NCBI RefSeq assembly: GCF_004920405.1
Contig: NZ_RFLV01000001.1
Coordinates: 1,984,001-2,048,000, forward strand
DNA: 64,000 nt
Source of the DNA: Pseudomonas leptonychotis
Lineage (GTDB): Bacteria; Pseudomonadota; Gammaproteobacteria; Pseudomonadales; Pseudomonadaceae
Reading direction: 5' to 3'
Under the pieces are notes generated by a model. That model searched no databases. It saw only the letters and a list, made by a program, of their open reading frames with translations, and was not told where the DNA came from. Of the stretch, positions 32,234 through 42,246 are shown piece by piece. Every line of letters starts with the position of its first letter. Position 1 is the stretch's first letter. The translations under genes and the position numbers were made by a program.

Positions 32234-33004
32234 TCAGCGGCCCTGGCAGGCGTCGACGCGCAGCCAGCGTTCCAGCAGCTTGAAGGCGCGAACCAGCAGG
32301 AAAGCGATCAGCAGGTAGAACATCCCGGCAGCAAAGAAAATCTCCACCGGCAAGTAGGTGCGGGCAATGATGGTGCGGGCCATGCCGGTCAGTTCCAGCA
32401 AGGTCACGGTGCTGGCCAGGGCGCTGGCCTTGAGCATCAGAATCACTTCGTTGCTATAGGCGGGGAGGCCGATGCGCGCGGCGCGCGGCAGGATGATGTA
32501 GAACATGGTTTGTGCCCGCGACATGCCCAGCGCACGGGCTGCTTCCACTTCGCCAGGCGGCACGGCCTGAATGGCGCCGCGTAGGATCTCGGCGATATAG
32601 GCGGCGGTGTGCAGGGTCATGGTCAGGATCGCGCACCAGTACGGGTCGCGCAGGTATTGCCACAGTGGTCCATTGCGCACAGCATCGAACTGCGCCAGGC
32701 CGTAGTAGATCAAAAACAGTTGCACCAGCAGTGGTGTGCCGCGGAAGAAGAAAATGTAGCTATAGGGCACTGCCCGCACATACCAGTGCCGGGATGAGCG
32801 CGCGATGCCCATCGGAATGGCCAGGATCAGGCCTGCGACAACGGCAATACCGACCAGCTCCAGGGTTAGGAGCGCGCCCTTGGTCAGGCGCGGCAGCCAT
32901 TTGATGATCACGTCCCAGTTGAGGGCGGTTAGGCCTTCCCAGAGTGCGTAAGCTGCGAGCGCGACGACAATCGACCACGCCACAATTTCAGCGATTTTCC
33001 TCAT
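32234..33004 (-). CDS. Polar amino-acid ABC transporter permease (HisM/ArtM type)
   Basis: I chose the ATG at 33004 (MRKIAEIVAWSIVVALAAYA), overlapping the other permease gene by 4 bp; the long open frame upstream is antisense noise. The 256-aa protein has the HisMQ features: about five membrane helices, the phrase YIFFFRGTPLLVQLFLIYYG, and the ATPase-contact EAA loop GEVEAARALGMSRAQTMFYI. It pairs with the second permease to form the channel. It is the last gene of the four-gene importer operon. Confidence 0.9.
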   Translation of the reverse strand: MRKIAEIVAWSIVVALAAYALWEGLTALNWDVIIKWLPRLTKGALLTLELVGIAVVAGLILAIPMGIARSSRHWYVRAVPYSYIFFFRGTPLLVQLFLIYYGLAQFDAVRNGPLWQYLRDPYWCAILTMTLHTAAYIAEILRGAIQAVPPGEVEAARALGMSRAQTMFYIILPRAARIGLPAYSNEVILMLKASALASTVTLLELTGMARTIIARTYLPVEIFFAAGMFYLLIAFLLVRAFKLLERWLRVDACQGR

Positions 33005-33696
33005 GAGGTGCTCCTGACAAAGCCACGGCTGGAGCGTTTTTCCAGGAAGTGCATGCCAATCATCGCCAGGACTGTGAGGCCCAGGTAGATAAAGGCCGCT
33101 ACCAGGAAGAAGGTGAAGGGCTCCTTGCTGGAGGTCACGGCAATTTGTGAACGGCGCATGATTTCTTCCAGGCCGATGACCGAGACCAGGGCGGTGTCCT
33201 TCATCAGGATCATAAACAGGTTGCCCAGGCCGGGCAGGGCGATGCGCCACATCTGCGGCAGGATCAATCGCCAGAAAATCCGTGGGCGGGACATGCCGAG
33301 GGCTTGGCCGGCTTCGCGGTGGCCTTTGGGGATGGCCAGGATCGCGCCACGAAACACCTCGGTGGCGTAGGCGCCGAAACAGATCCCGAGGGCGATAGTG
33401 CCGGCGGCGAAGGCGGTTAGCTCAAGGCTTTCAATGCCGAGCAGGTCTGCCAGGTTGCGCATCAGTTGCACGGTGCCGAAATAGATCAGCAACACCCAGA
33501 GCAGCTCGGGAATACCGCGCACGATGGTCGAATAGGTACCGCCAAGCCATTGCAATGGCTTGTACGGGGAAGTCTTGGCGAGAGCGCCGAGCAAGCCGAG
33601 CACCAGACCCAGGCACAGCGCGCTTAGCGCCAGCTTGATGGTCATCAGGGTGCCAGCAGCCAGGGCCGGGCCGAATCCGTAGAGGTCGAAGTTCAT
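33001..33696 (-). CDS. Polar amino-acid ABC transporter permease (HisQ/ArtQ type)
   Basis: The 231-aa protein has about five membrane helices, the phrase STIVRGIPELLWVLLIYFGT, and the EAA loop GHREAGQALGMSRPRIFWRL. It follows the binding-protein gene by 50 bp and overlaps the next permease gene by 4 bp. Together they form the membrane part of the importer. Confidence 0.9.
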   Translation of the reverse strand: MNFDLYGFGPALAAGTLMTIKLALSALCLGLVLGLLGALAKTSPYKPLQWLGGTYSTIVRGIPELLWVLLIYFGTVQLMRNLADLLGIESLELTAFAAGTIALGICFGAYATEVFRGAILAIPKGHREAGQALGMSRPRIFWRLILPQMWRIALPGLGNLFMILMKDTALVSVIGLEEIMRRSQIAVTSSKEPFTFFLVAAFIYLGLTVLAMIGMHFLEKRSSRGFVRSTS

Positions 33697-33746
33697 AAGG
33701 GCTCAGAAGCCTGCGCCGCCCGAGCGGGCGACGCAGAGCCAGCAGC

Positions 33747-34499
33747 TTAGTAGATGCTGAAGGGGAAGTACTTGTCGTTGATTTTCTTGTAGGTGCCGTC
33801 AGCCACGATCTCGGCCAGTGCAGTGTTCAGCTTGTCGCGCAGGGCATCACCCTTGCGTACGGCAATGCCAATCTTGTCGTTGTCGAATACCGGGTCGCCT
33901 TTGAATTCAAAGCTCTTGCCGGCATCGCTCTTCAGCCATTCCCAGTTAACGAAGGTGTCAGCCAGTACGCCATCGAGGCGGCCCGAGGACAGGTCGAGGT
34001 AGGCGTTTTCCTGGGTGTCATACAGCTTGATATCGACCACGCCGCCCAGGTTATCTTCCAACCAGGTGCCCGCGATGGTGGCGCGTTGAGCGCCGATGAC
34101 CTTGCCTTTCAGGCTGGCTTTATCCGTTTTGAAATCGCCGCCTTTAGGGGCGATAAACTGCAGCTTGTTGGTGTAGTACGGCTCGGTGAAATCTACCGCT
34201 ACTTTGCGCTCGTCGGTGATCGACATGGAGGCAATCAGGAAGTCGAATTTCTTCGCGTTCAGGGCCGGGATAATGCCGTCCCAGTCCGAAGTAACCACTT
34301 CGCACTCGGCCTTCATCTTGGCGCACAGGGCCTGGCCAATCTCCACGTCAAATCCGCCGACCTGGCCGCTGGCGTCGATCAGATTGAACGGCGGGTAAGC
34401 GCCTTCGGTACCCAGTTTCAGTTTGTCAGCAGCGACGGCGCTGGTGCCGAATGCCAGAGTGGCGGCAGCGGCCAGCAGGATTTTCTTGTAGTTCTGCAT
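33747..34499 (-). CDS. Periplasmic binding protein for polar amino acids
   Basis: The start is the ATG at 34499 (MQNYKKILLAAAATLAFGTS), with a signal peptide cut after AVA near residue 23. The mature part reads LKLGTEGAYPPFNLIDASGQ and GFDVEIGQALCAKMKAECEV, then DFTEPYY, the signature of the SBP-bac-3 family for basic or polar amino acids (Lys/Arg/ornithine/His type). It delivers substrate to the two permeases encoded downstream. The exact amino acid is not told by the sequence. Confidence 0.9.
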   Translation of the reverse strand: MQNYKKILLAAAATLAFGTSAVAADKLKLGTEGAYPPFNLIDASGQVGGFDVEIGQALCAKMKAECEVVTSDWDGIIPALNAKKFDFLIASMSITDERKVAVDFTEPYYTNKLQFIAPKGGDFKTDKASLKGKVIGAQRATIAGTWLEDNLGGVVDIKLYDTQENAYLDLSSGRLDGVLADTFVNWEWLKSDAGKSFEFKGDPVFDNDKIGIAVRKGDALRDKLNTALAEIVADGTYKKINDKYFPFSIY

Positions 34500-34518
34500 G
34501 CGTAGTTGCTCCGTGTGT

Positions 34519-35292
34519 TTAATGGTTGCTGGACATGAATTGTTTGCAGCGCGCCGAGTTAGGGTTGTCGAATACTTGCTCTGGAGAGCCTTGCTCTTCA
34601 ACTAAGCCCTGATGCAGAAACACCACCTCGCTGGAAACTTGACGGGCAAAGCCCATTTCATGAGTCACCAGCAGCATAGTGCGACCTTCTTCGGCGAGTG
34701 CGCGGATCACATTAAGCACTTCTTGTACCATTTCCGGGTCGAGAGCCGAAGTGGGCTCATCGAACAGGATGACTTTCGGCTGCATGGCCAGGGTGCGGGC
34801 AATCGCTGCGCGCTGCTGCTGGCCGCCGGATAACTGGTTCGGATAAACATGGCGCTTGTCGGCGATACCGACCTTGGCCAGCAGCGCCTCAGCCACCTCG
34901 ATGGCTTCGGCCTTGCTCTGCCCCAATACGCGGCGCGGCGCCTCGATGATGTTGTCGAGCACGCTCATGTGCGGCCACAGATTGAAATTCTGGAAGACAA
35001 AACCGATCTCGCTGCGCAGGCGATTGATCTGGCGACTGTCGGCGGCGACCAGGTCGCCATTCTTTGCGGCCTTGAGCTTAAGCTCTTCACCCGAGAGGAT
35101 GATTTGCCCCTTGTGCGGGTTTTCCAGCAGGTTGATGCAGCGCAGAAAGGTCGACTTGCCGGAGCCGGAAGAGCCGAGAATGGAAATCACATCGCCATCG
35201 TGAGCGGTGAGGGAGATGCCCTTGAGCACCTCAAGGTCGCCGTAGCGTTTATGCAGGTCGCGAATTTCCAGTGCGGGCGTGGCCTCGGCCAT
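34519..35292 (-). CDS. ABC transporter ATPase for polar amino acids (HisP type)
   Basis: The start is the ATG at 35292 (MAEATPALEIRDLHKRYGDL). All ABC motifs are present: Walker A GSSGSGKST, Q-loop VFQNFNLWPHM, signature LSGGQQQRAAIARTLA, Walker B VILFDEPTSALDPE and the H-loop VTHEMGFA. It is close to HisP/ArtP types. It is the first gene of the operon ATPase, binding protein, two permeases, all within 3.1 kb. The set resembles the importer near the his genes of P. aeruginosa as I recall it. Confidence 0.93.
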   Translation of the reverse strand: MAEATPALEIRDLHKRYGDLEVLKGISLTAHDGDVISILGSSGSGKSTFLRCINLLENPHKGQIILSGEELKLKAAKNGDLVAADSRQINRLRSEIGFVFQNFNLWPHMSVLDNIIEAPRRVLGQSKAEAIEVAEALLAKVGIADKRHVYPNQLSGGQQQRAAIARTLAMQPKVILFDEPTSALDPEMVQEVLNVIRALAEEGRTMLLVTHEMGFARQVSSEVVFLHQGLVEEQGSPEQVFDNPNSARCKQFMSSNH

Positions 35293-35511
35293 GGGGGGTC
35301 CTCTTATTGTTCGATTGCGCTCAGGCGTTGCGTGGCCTTCCTGGCGAGGCGTCAAGCTAGCATAGCGTTTCGCCAGCCGCCAAGCCGTTTGCCAGCCATA
35401 GCTGCAGCTGGGCGCGCAGGTGTCGCCTAGCTGCAGCTGGCTGTCGCGCGAGCACAAATTTCTGTGCTGGTTGGGAATGCATGAGTAGCTGCATGGCAAA
35501 TCACAGGCAAC

Positions 35512-35548
35512 AAAAAACCCCAAGGAGGTTTATTTCGCTTGGGGTTCT
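35512..35548 (-). terminator. Terminator of tRNA-Phe
   Basis: On the minus strand AACCCCAAG pairs with CTTGGGGTT around a 12-base loop and runs into TTTTTTG, 9 bp after the tRNA. Confidence 0.85.
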
Positions 35549-35556
35549 TTGATATT

Positions 35557-35632
35557 TGGTGCCCGGGGACGGAATCGAACCGCCGACACGGGGATTTTCA
35601 ATCCCCTGCTCTACCGACTGAGCTACCCGGGC
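35557..35632 (-). tRNA. tRNA-Phe (anticodon GAA)
   Basis: The minus strand gives a full cloverleaf: acceptor GCCCGGG, D arm GCTCAGTCGGTAGAGC, anticodon arm GGGGA-TTGAAAA-TCCCC with anticodon GAA, T arm with GGTTCGATTCC, and an encoded CCA. It is intact, with its own promoter and terminator. Confidence 0.97.
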
Positions 35633-35644
35633 TAACGGGGCGCT

Positions 35645-35673
35645 ATTAGACGGATTTGAGGGGTAGGTGTCAA
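35645..35673 (-). promoter_or_regulatory. Promoter of tRNA-Phe
   Basis: On the minus strand a perfect -35 TTGACA (35668-35673), 17 bp, then TCTAAT (35645-35650) lie just before the tRNA 5' end. Confidence 0.85.
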
Positions 35674-35744
35674 GCGTGAGTTTGAAAATATTTAATTAAT
35701 ACGGGCGGTTAGGTTCGAGTGTCGGGAAAAGGCCGGCGGCGTTG

Positions 35745-35870
35745 GGTAGTCCAGATGCAATCCGGAGAGGGATTAGCCGTGTAGGGTGGATAACGCTTTG
35801 CTTATCCGCCATCGCGGTGTGGTGGATGGGTAAGGCGTCATCCACCCTACGGTTTGGATGCAGTCCGTGG
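35745..35870. repeat. Intergenic repeat, copy 1 (GTAGGGTGGAT...ATCCACCCTAC)
   Basis: Terminal inverted sequences GTAGGGTGGAT (35781-35791) and ATCCACCCTAC (35840-35850) frame a core. The left flank CCAGATGCAATCCG (35751 on) recurs at the copy in the pilus locus (60021 on). A related copy with GTAGGGTGGGTTA ends lies at 42141-42234. No gene is present, so it is probably a small non-autonomous mobile element. Confidence 0.7.
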
Positions 35871-35878
35871 AGCGATTC

Positions 35879-35961
35879 GTAGGAGCGGCGGGAACGCCCT
35901 GTCCCATGGCCGCGAATAGGCTGTGCCCGGCAAAGTTATCGCGGGCATGGCCCGCTCCTAC
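35879..35961. repeat. REP-type element (GTAGGAGCGG...CCGCTCCTAC)
   Basis: GTAGGAGCGG (35879-35888) and CCGCTCCTAC (35952-35961) face each other, with inner GGCGGGAACGCC and CGCGGGCATGGCCCG hairpins. This is the common Pseudomonas REP sequence. It ends 16 bp from the stop of yggX. Confidence 0.75.
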
Positions 35962-35977
35962 AAAGGCGACGCTGCTG

Positions 35978-36250
35978 TTACTCGCTCGGCGGCACGTAGC
36001 CGTCGGCTTGGGCGTATTCCTCGCCGGAGAGGAATTTGTCCATCTCGGCCTGGAGGAATTTACGGTCTTCGGCGTTCATCATGTTCAGGCGACGTTCGTT
36101 GATCAGCAGTGTCTGGTGCTTCTGCCATTCGTCCCAGGCTTGCTTGGAGACGTTGGTGTAGATGTCCTCACCTTTGGCGCCCGGATACGGCGGGCGGTCC
36201 AGGCCGGGGAGTTCCTGCTTGTGTTTGCGGCACTGTACGGTGCGGGTCAT
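35978..36250 (-). CDS. yggX: YggX-type Fe(II)-trafficking / oxidative protection protein
   Basis: The 90-aa protein matches YggX across its length: [20 protein letters not shown] with the conserved Cys7, [20 protein letters not shown] and [20 protein letters not shown]. YggX protects Fe-S enzymes from oxidation and lowers mutation load. It overlaps the end of mutY by 4 bp, the same pairing as in E. coli and Pseudomonas, which makes sense because MutY carries an Fe-S cluster. Confidence 0.95.
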   Translation of the reverse strand: MTRTVQCRKHKQELPGLDRPPYPGAKGEDIYTNVSKQAWDEWQKHQTLLINERRLNMMNAEDRKFLQAEMDKFLSGEEYAQADGYVPPSE

Positions 36251-37320
36251 GGCGTTTCTCCAGTATTTGCTGCAAGTGCATCGGCCGCGCGTTTCAGTAG
36301 TTTCTTTACTGGGGCGGCAAGGCCCAGGCGCGGCGGGGTGGCGAGGTTATACCAGAGCCAGTCGGCCTCGGCCACGCTGGCCGGGGCGGCAGAGACCTGG
36401 ATTAACCAGGGCTCGATTGCCAGTTGGAAATGGCTGAAGGTATGGGTTAGTTCGGCTTGCGCCTGACGCGTGCCTAAGTGCAAGCCGTGGCGGCTGGCGA
36501 GGTTGTCGAGGCCTTGCAGGTCGTCCAGCTCCGGCAGGCTCCATAGGCCGCCCCAGAGGCCGCTGGAGGGGCGGCGGTAGAGCAGCACCTCACCCGCGTG
36601 GTTGGCGAGGATCGGCATTAGCGTGCGCTTCTGCGGCAGTGCCTTGCGCGGTTTTGGGATCGGATAGCGGATCTCCAGGCCGAGCAGGTGTGCTTGGCAG
36701 CCATTCTTGAGCGGGCAGAGCAGGCAGCTGGGTTTACTGCGGGTACAGAGGGTGGCGCCGAGGTCCATCATCGCTTGGGTGTAGTTATTCACCCGCTCAT
36801 GCGGGGTGAAACGTTCAGCCACGTCCCACAATTGTTTGGCCACCTTCGGCTCGCCGGGGTAACCCTCCTGGGCCACGTAGCGCGCCAGTACACGTTTGAC
36901 GTTGCCGTCGAGGATTGGTGCGCGCAGGCCCATGCTCAGGCTGGCGATGGCGCCAGCGGTGGAGCGGCCGATGCCCGGCAGTTCGGTGAGTTGCTCGGCG
37001 TCGCGGGGAAATTCGCCAGCGTGTTCGCGCACAACGATCTGTGCGGTTTTTTGCAGGTTGCGCGCTCGGGTGTAGTAACCGAGGCCCGTCCACAGGTGCA
37101 GCACTTCGTCTTCCGGTGCTGCGGCCAGGTCATTGACCGTGGGCAGGGCGGCCATAAAGCGGTCGAAGTAGCCGAGCACGGTGCTGACCTGGGTTTGCTG
37201 CAGCATGATTTCCGAGACCCACACCCGATAAGGCGTGATGCCCTGTTGCCAGGGCAGGTCTTTGCGGCCGTGGCTGTCGTACCAATTCAGTACGGCGCCT
37301 GAGAACTGCTCGGGGTTCAT
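36247..37320 (-). CDS. mutY: Adenine DNA glycosylase MutY
   Basis: The 357-aa protein has the MutY parts in order: [20 protein letters not shown] (adenine pocket), the helix-hairpin-helix [20 protein letters not shown], the catalytic Asp in [13 protein letters not shown], the 4Fe-4S ligands C-X6-C-X2-C-X5-C ([17 protein letters not shown], near residue 190), and a C-terminal NUDIX-like domain that reads 8-oxoG ([12 protein letters not shown]). It removes A paired with 8-oxoG. It overlaps asmA and yggX by 4 bp each. Confidence 0.97.
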   Translation of the reverse strand: MNPEQFSGAVLNWYDSHGRKDLPWQQGITPYRVWVSEIMLQQTQVSTVLGYFDRFMAALPTVNDLAAAPEDEVLHLWTGLGYYTRARNLQKTAQIVVREHAGEFPRDAEQLTELPGIGRSTAGAIASLSMGLRAPILDGNVKRVLARYVAQEGYPGEPKVAKQLWDVAERFTPHERVNNYTQAMMDLGATLCTRSKPSCLLCPLKNGCQAHLLGLEIRYPIPKPRKALPQKRTLMPILANHAGEVLLYRRPSSGLWGGLWSLPELDDLQGLDNLASRHGLHLGTRQAQAELTHTFSHFQLAIEPWLIQVSAAPASVAEADWLWYNLATPPRLGLAAPVKKLLKRAADALAANTGETP

Positions 37321-39551
37321 CGATTGAACAGGCCCTTGAGCGCGTCTTTCAGTTCGGGGCTGACTTTGTCGCCGAGCTTCTCCTCTATTTTGTCGCTGAG
37401 CTTATTGCCGGCTAGCTTGGCGGCGACCTTGCTCAGGCCGTCCTGATCCAGGCGACAGGCCTTGCCACCCATTTCCAGCGGGCCGCGGCAGCGCACTGGC
37501 CACTCGATGCCGACATAGCGTTCGTTGACCTGGCAAGCGGGGTCGGGCATTTCGCCTTGATCACCGGTAATGGTGATGCCGGCGCGGTAGTCGAGGCCGA
37601 GGATGCGCAGGTCGACGTCGCCCTTGCCGCTGACCGACAGGCCTGGGATGCGCGCCATGAGGTCGGGGTTGTGGGCCACGCCGTTACGCACGCTCAGGCT
37701 GCCTTGCAGTGTTTCGAAGGGCGTGTCCTTGTTGCGCGGGTCGCTGCTCAGGGCTTTGCGGTTGAGGGTGGCGATGCCGCGGCACAGTTGTTGTTCCAGG
37801 TTGGCGTCAACCAGCACGCCGTCATTGAGCAGGAAACTGGCGTCGCCATTCAGGCTTTCGATCCAGGCGCGCTGGCTGTTCCCGCGGGTGCTCATGTTGG
37901 CGTTGAGGTCGATCAGGCCTTTGACCGGCGAAGGTTGCTCGGGCTTTTTCAGGAAGGGTTCGATCTGAATGCCGCGCAGGTTCTTCTGCACGCTGAGTAA
38001 CGGTACGGCTGGGCGCACATCGATGCTGGCTTTGGCGTCGAAGCTGCCTGAGCCGATAGCGCCGCGAGCGTCCTGCAAGGTCAGCAGGCCGCCTTTGCTT
38101 TGGGCTTTGGCGCTGAATTTACTGATCACCTGTTGTTGCACGGTGAGCTGGTCGAGGTCGAGGGCCAGTTGGGCATCTAGCTTGCGCAGTGTCTCGATGG
38201 GCAGTACTTCGCTGCTGCTCCAGGCCTGCTGGGTCGGGGCGTCGGGCAGCGGCGTGCTACCGCTTTGTCCGGCGCTGGCGACGCTGGCCTTGACCTCGGC
38301 CTTGCGTGCGGCGCCGGCATCCTTGTCGTCCTTGGATGGCGCTGGCAGGTAGCGATCGAGGTTCAGCTGGTCGCCCTTGAGCTGCACACGCAGGGCTTGC
38401 TTGGCGAAATCGGCAATCGCCAACTGACCGCTGAAATGGCTGTCATCGAGGGTCAGGTTGAGGTCTTCGAGGACCAGGCTGTTATCGGTGCCGCTGAGTC
38501 GGGTGACCAGTTCGAATTGGCTAAGGGTCTTCTCGTCATTCATCGGCGGCAGTTTTTGCCCAATGGTGGCGAGGAACTCACGCAAATTGAGCGGGGCGAT
38601 GGACAGGCCGCCGCTGAGTTTGGGTTGGCTGTCGAGGTCGCGTACTTTTAACTCGCCGAGGGCGCGCAGCTGATTGGCGGACAGCTTCAGGCCGTTCCAT
38701 TCGGCGACCTGGGCGGCCAGGTCGACCAGCAGTTGGCCCTGGGCCGAATAGGTCAGGGTCTGGCCATCGAAGGGTTCACCAGACACTTCGCCGGAAAACT
38801 TGGCGTCTTCCAACTGATAGCGTTTGAGGGCGCGGTCGAAGCGCAGCTCGCCCTGCAGTTCACTGCGGGCGCGCAGTACGGGTTTGTTGAGGCCGAAGAA
38901 AGCGCTGAGCTTGACCGGAATAGCTGCGCCTTCGCGGATAGCGCCGGTGGTCAGTTGGATACTTTCGGCGCTGAATTGCTGACCTTTTTGCGCGTCGTGG
39001 TAGTCGATGCGCGCGCTGTTGACGATCAGGCTGTCGATATCCAGTTTTAGCGGTTGGCTGCTTTCGTTTGGCTCAGCGGCTGGGCTGGCGGCGGGTGCAG
39101 CGCTTCCCGTAGCCGCAGGAGTGTCGTTTGCAGCGGTTACGCCACTGGCGGGTTTGCCGACATCTTCCCAGTTGCTGCGGCCCTTCTCGTCACGCTGCAG
39201 ATTGAGGTTAAGGCCGTCAATACGGATGTCGCTCATCTGCACTTCTTTGCGCAGCAGTGGCAGCACGCGCACTGACAGGCCGAGCAGGCGCAGGTCAGCA
39301 AAGGGTTGGTCTGGGGTGCTGAGGCTGGCGAGTGTGGCGTCGGTCAGCTCCAGGCCGAGCCAGGGAAACAGGCTCCAGCCAATATCGCCCTTGAGGGTCA
39401 GTTCAAGGTTGGCCTTGTCGCGGGCTAACTGGCGGATTTCGTCTTTGTAATCATTGGGATCGAACAGGTGGGTGAGGGCAAAGCCCAGCGCCACGATGAT
39501 CAGCAAGAGCCCGAGAAAAAACAGGCCGAAGATTTTGCCGAGCGCTTTCAT
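37317..39551 (-). CDS. AsmA-family inner-membrane protein
   Basis: The 744-aa protein begins with a membrane anchor ([20 protein letters not shown], residues 8-27), then the AsmA N-terminal phrase [20 protein letters not shown]. The long remainder is beta-rich and repetitive, with an Ala/Pro/Ser linker near residues 140-170, and ends in the AsmA-C domain (residues 520-690). AsmA-like proteins are thought to form periplasmic bridges that carry phospholipids to the outer membrane. It is the first gene of the asmA-mutY-yggX operon. Confidence 0.9.
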   Translation of the reverse strand: MKALGKIFGLFFLGLLLIIVALGFALTHLFDPNDYKDEIRQLARDKANLELTLKGDIGWSLFPWLGLELTDATLASLSTPDQPFADLRLLGLSVRVLPLLRKEVQMSDIRIDGLNLNLQRDEKGRSNWEDVGKPASGVTAANDTPAATGSAAPAASPAAEPNESSQPLKLDIDSLIVNSARIDYHDAQKGQQFSAESIQLTTGAIREGAAIPVKLSAFFGLNKPVLRARSELQGELRFDRALKRYQLEDAKFSGEVSGEPFDGQTLTYSAQGQLLVDLAAQVAEWNGLKLSANQLRALGELKVRDLDSQPKLSGGLSIAPLNLREFLATIGQKLPPMNDEKTLSQFELVTRLSGTDNSLVLEDLNLTLDDSHFSGQLAIADFAKQALRVQLKGDQLNLDRYLPAPSKDDKDAGAARKAEVKASVASAGQSGSTPLPDAPTQQAWSSSEVLPIETLRKLDAQLALDLDQLTVQQQVISKFSAKAQSKGGLLTLQDARGAIGSGSFDAKASIDVRPAVPLLSVQKNLRGIQIEPFLKKPEQPSPVKGLIDLNANMSTRGNSQRAWIESLNGDASFLLNDGVLVDANLEQQLCRGIATLNRKALSSDPRNKDTPFETLQGSLSVRNGVAHNPDLMARIPGLSVSGKGDVDLRILGLDYRAGITITGDQGEMPDPACQVNERYVGIEWPVRCRGPLEMGGKACRLDQDGLSKVAAKLAGNKLSDKIEEKLGDKVSPELKDALKGLFNR

Positions 39552-39865
39552 GTGCGAATCCTTGTTTCAAAACTTGAAGTGAAGAGCTGCAATTAAGCCC
39601 GCGAGTATAGCGCCGTCAACAGGCGGTAAGCGCTGGCATGGTCATTTGCTTGCCGTTCGGCACGCTTACGTGCGCGTGCTACAGCTGTGTTAGACGGCTT
39701 GCGGCAGAGCTTGGAGCGGTCGGTGAGTGCCTGGTTCCGCGCGCCGAGGTGTTTTTCAGCGGCTGCGTTGGCATTTGTCCGTAGCCGATCAGCGCCGGTA
39801 GCCGCCCAGGTGGATGCCCGCCTATAATGCCAGCCTTTTTCCGTGGGCAATTTCTGGAGCTGGTG
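39552..39865. other. Divergent control region between asmA and hisB
   Basis: This 314-bp stretch holds no convincing gene. A minus-strand -10 TATACT (39604-39609) points at asmA. A plus-strand -10 TATAAT (39823-39828) lies 38 bp before hisB and is the likely his promoter; its -35 is poor. No leader peptide rich in His codons is seen, so attenuation control of the his type is not supported. Confidence 0.6.
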
Positions 39866-40459
39866 ATGGCCGAACGTACGGCATCCGTCGAGCGCAATAC
39901 CCTGGAGACCCAGATCAAGGTCTCGATCAACCTGGATGGAACGGGCAAAGCCAAGTTCGATATTGGCGTGCCGTTCCTTGAGCACATGCTTGATCAGATT
40001 GCCCGTCATGGCCTGATCGACCTGGATATCCAGTGCAAGGGCGACCTGCATATCGACGACCACCACACCGTGGAAGACGTTGGTATCACCCTCGGTCAGG
40101 CCTTCACCAAGGCCATCGGTGACAAGAAGGGCATGACCCGTTATGGCCATTCCTACGTGCCGTTGGACGAAGCGCTGTCGCGCGTGGTGATCGACTTCTC
40201 CGGTCGTCCTGGCCTACAGATGCACGTGCCGTTCACCCGTGCAGTGGTTGGCGGCTTCGATGTGGATCTGTTCCAGGAGTTCTTCCAGGGCTTCGTCAAT
40301 CACGCCCTGATCAGCCTGCACATCGACAACTTGCGCGGCACCAACACCCATCACCAGATCGAAACGGTGTTCAAAGCCTTCGGCCGCGCCCTGCGCATGG
40401 CGGTTGAGCTGGATCCGCGTATGGCTGGGCAAATGCCGTCGACCAAGGGCTGTCTGTAA
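39866..40459 (+). CDS. hisB: Imidazoleglycerol-phosphate dehydratase HisB
   Basis: I chose the ATG at 39866 ([20 protein letters not shown]), with GGAG 6 bases upstream. The 197-aa monofunctional enzyme has both manganese-binding motifs ([13 protein letters not shown] and [17 protein letters not shown]) and [19 protein letters not shown]. It performs the sixth step of histidine synthesis. It lacks the phosphatase half found fused in E. coli. It heads hisB-hisH-DUF2164-hisA. Confidence 0.98.
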   Translation: MAERTASVERNTLETQIKVSINLDGTGKAKFDIGVPFLEHMLDQIARHGLIDLDIQCKGDLHIDDHHTVEDVGITLGQAFTKAIGDKKGMTRYGHSYVPLDEALSRVVIDFSGRPGLQMHVPFTRAVVGGFDVDLFQEFFQGFVNHALISLHIDNLRGTNTHHQIETVFKAFGRALRMAVELDPRMAGQMPSTKGCL

Positions 40460-41098
40460 ATGCAGACGGTTGCAGTAATCGATTACGGCATGGGCAACCT
40501 GCACTCGGTGGCCAAGGCGCTTGAGCACGTGGGTGCTGGCCGGGTGCTGGTGACCAGCGATGCTCAAGTGATCCGTGAAGCGGATCGTGTGGTGTTCCCC
40601 GGTGTTGGCGCGATTCGCGATTGCATGGCCGAGATCAAGCGCTTGGGTTTCGATACGCTGGTGCGTGAAGTCAGCGCGGATCGGCCGTTTCTCGGCATCT
40701 GCGTCGGTATGCAGGCGTTGCTGGAGCACAGCGAAGAGAACGATGGCGTCGATTGCATCGGTCTGTTCCCGGGCAAAGTACGCTTCTTCGGCAAGGACAT
40801 GGTCGAAGACGGCGAGCCGCTGAAGGTGCCGCACATGGGCTGGAACGAAGTGCAGCAGAGCGTGGCACACCCGCTGTGGCACAACATCGCAGACCAAGCG
40901 CGCTTCTACTTCGTGCACAGCTACTACATCGAGGCAGGCAAACCGCAGCAGGTGGTGGGCCGTGGCCATTACGGTAAAGACTTTGCCGCTGCACTGGCCG
41001 ATGGTTCGCGCTTTGCCGTGCAGTTTCACCCCGAGAAAAGCCATACCCATGGCCTGCAATTACTGCAGAACTTCGCCGCCTGGGATGGTCGCTGGTAA
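40460..41098 (+). CDS. hisH: Imidazole glycerol phosphate synthase, glutaminase subunit HisH
   Basis: The 212-aa class I amidotransferase starts directly at the stop of hisB. The nucleophile Cys lies in [17 protein letters not shown] and the His-Glu pair in [18 protein letters not shown]. It frees ammonia from glutamine and passes it to HisF. Confidence 0.97.
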   Translation: MQTVAVIDYGMGNLHSVAKALEHVGAGRVLVTSDAQVIREADRVVFPGVGAIRDCMAEIKRLGFDTLVREVSADRPFLGICVGMQALLEHSEENDGVDCIGLFPGKVRFFGKDMVEDGEPLKVPHMGWNEVQQSVAHPLWHNIADQARFYFVHSYYIEAGKPQQVVGRGHYGKDFAAALADGSRFAVQFHPEKSHTHGLQLLQNFAAWDGRW

Positions 41099-41359
41099 AT
41101 GAGCCGGGCCAAAACCAAGCCGCCGATCATGACCTTGAGTGCCGAGCAGGAGCGTGAAGCCTGTTTGGCGATCAAGCGCTTTATGTCTGAGCGTTTTGAG
41201 TTGGAGTTGGGCAGTTTTGAGGCCGCCGAAGTGCTGGAGTTGTTTGCTCGTGAGGTGGCGCCACACTATTACAACCGGGCGATTTTCGATGTGCAGACTC
41301 ACCTGAAAGAACGGTTCGAGAGCATCGAAAGTGACCTTTGGGCGCTCGAAAAGAGCTGA
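41099..41359 (+). CDS. DUF2164 protein within the his cluster
   Basis: The 86-aa protein (LSAEQEREACLAIKRFMSER, then VAPHYYNRAIFDVQTHLKER) matches the DUF2164 family, of unknown function. It begins right after hisH and ends 36 bp before hisA, so it is made with the histidine enzymes. I recall that P. aeruginosa also has such a small gene near this place. Confidence 0.85.
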   Translation: MSRAKTKPPIMTLSAEQEREACLAIKRFMSERFELELGSFEAAEVLELFAREVAPHYYNRAIFDVQTHLKERFESIESDLWALEKS

Positions 41360-41395
41360 CCTACCGAATTTACAAGACTTGAGCAGGTTCAACCG

Positions 41396-42133
41396 ATGCT
41401 GATTATCCCCGCTATCGATCTGAAAGACGGCGCTTGCGTGCGTCTGCGCCAGGGCCGCATGGAAGACTCCACGGTATTTTCCGATGACCCGGTGAGCATG
41501 GCCGCCAAGTGGGTTGAGGGCGGCTGCCGCCGTCTGCACCTGGTCGATCTCAACGGTGCTTTCGAAGGTCAGCCGGTCAATGGTGAAGTGGTGACTGCTA
41601 TCGCCAAGCGTTACCCGAAACTGCCGATTCAAATCGGCGGTGGCATCCGCACCCTGGAGACCATCGAGCACTACGTGCGCGCAGGCGTTAGCTACGTGAT
41701 CATCGGCACCAAGGCGGTGAAAGACCCGCAGTTCGTCACCGATGCGTGCAAGGCCTTCCCGGGCAAGGTGATTGTCGGTCTGGACGCCAAAGACGGTTTT
41801 GTCGCCACCGACGGCTGGGCTGAAGTGTCCACCGTGCAGGCCACCGATCTGGCCAAGCGTTTCGAGGCGGACGGCGTTAGCGCCATCGTTTATACCGACA
41901 TCGCTAAAGACGGCATGATGCAGGGCTGCAACGTCGAAGCTACAGCGGCGTTGGCGGCGGCCAGTCGCATTCCGGTGATTGCTTCGGGCGGTATTCACAA
42001 CCTCAGTGATATCGAGAAGCTGCTGCTGGCCCGCTCGCCAGGCATCATCGGCGCCATCACCGGTCGGGCCATTTACGAAGGCACCCTGGATGTGGCTGAG
42101 GCGCAGGCTTTCTGCGACGCCTTCAAGGGCTGA
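41396..42133 (+). CDS. hisA: Phosphoribosylformimino-AICAR-P isomerase HisA
   Basis: The 245-aa TIM barrel starts [20 protein letters not shown], with the catalytic Asp8 in PAIDLKDG and the second catalytic Asp in [14 protein letters not shown]; the phosphate loops QIGGGIRT and ASGGIHN are present. It opens the sugar ring in the fourth step of histidine synthesis. Confidence 0.98.
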   Translation: MLIIPAIDLKDGACVRLRQGRMEDSTVFSDDPVSMAAKWVEGGCRRLHLVDLNGAFEGQPVNGEVVTAIAKRYPKLPIQIGGGIRTLETIEHYVRAGVSYVIIGTKAVKDPQFVTDACKAFPGKVIVGLDAKDGFVATDGWAEVSTVQATDLAKRFEADGVSAIVYTDIAKDGMMQGCNVEATAALAAASRIPVIASGGIHNLSDIEKLLLARSPGIIGAITGRAIYEGTLDVAEAQAFCDAFKG

Positions 42134-42140
42134 GTCGGGC

Positions 42141-42234
42141 GTAGGGTGGGTTAGCCGTCGGCGTAACCCACCATTGTTTATTCGGGTATGACGGCTGCGG
42201 TGGGTTACGCCGCTGCGCGTCTAACCCACCCTAC
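42141..42234. repeat. Intergenic repeat, copy 2 (GTAGGGTGGGTTA...TAACCCACCCTAC)
   Basis: Perfect 13-bp ends GTAGGGTGGGTTA (42141-42153) and TAACCCACCCTAC (42222-42234) face each other; inside are further pairs such as GCGTAACCCACC and GGTGGGTTACGC. The element fills nearly all the gap between hisA and hisF. It resembles the copies at 35745-35870 and 60016-60170. Confidence 0.75.
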
Positions 42235-42246
42235 GAGAGCATTGTT

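Noticed and set aside
32234..33250. A longer permease starting at 33250
   Set aside because: The extra 82 residues are a wrong-frame reading of the other permease gene; MRKIAEIV at 33004 gives the normal family length.
40214..41059. A 281-codon minus-strand frame opposite hisB/hisH
   Set aside because: Antisense to two certain his genes.
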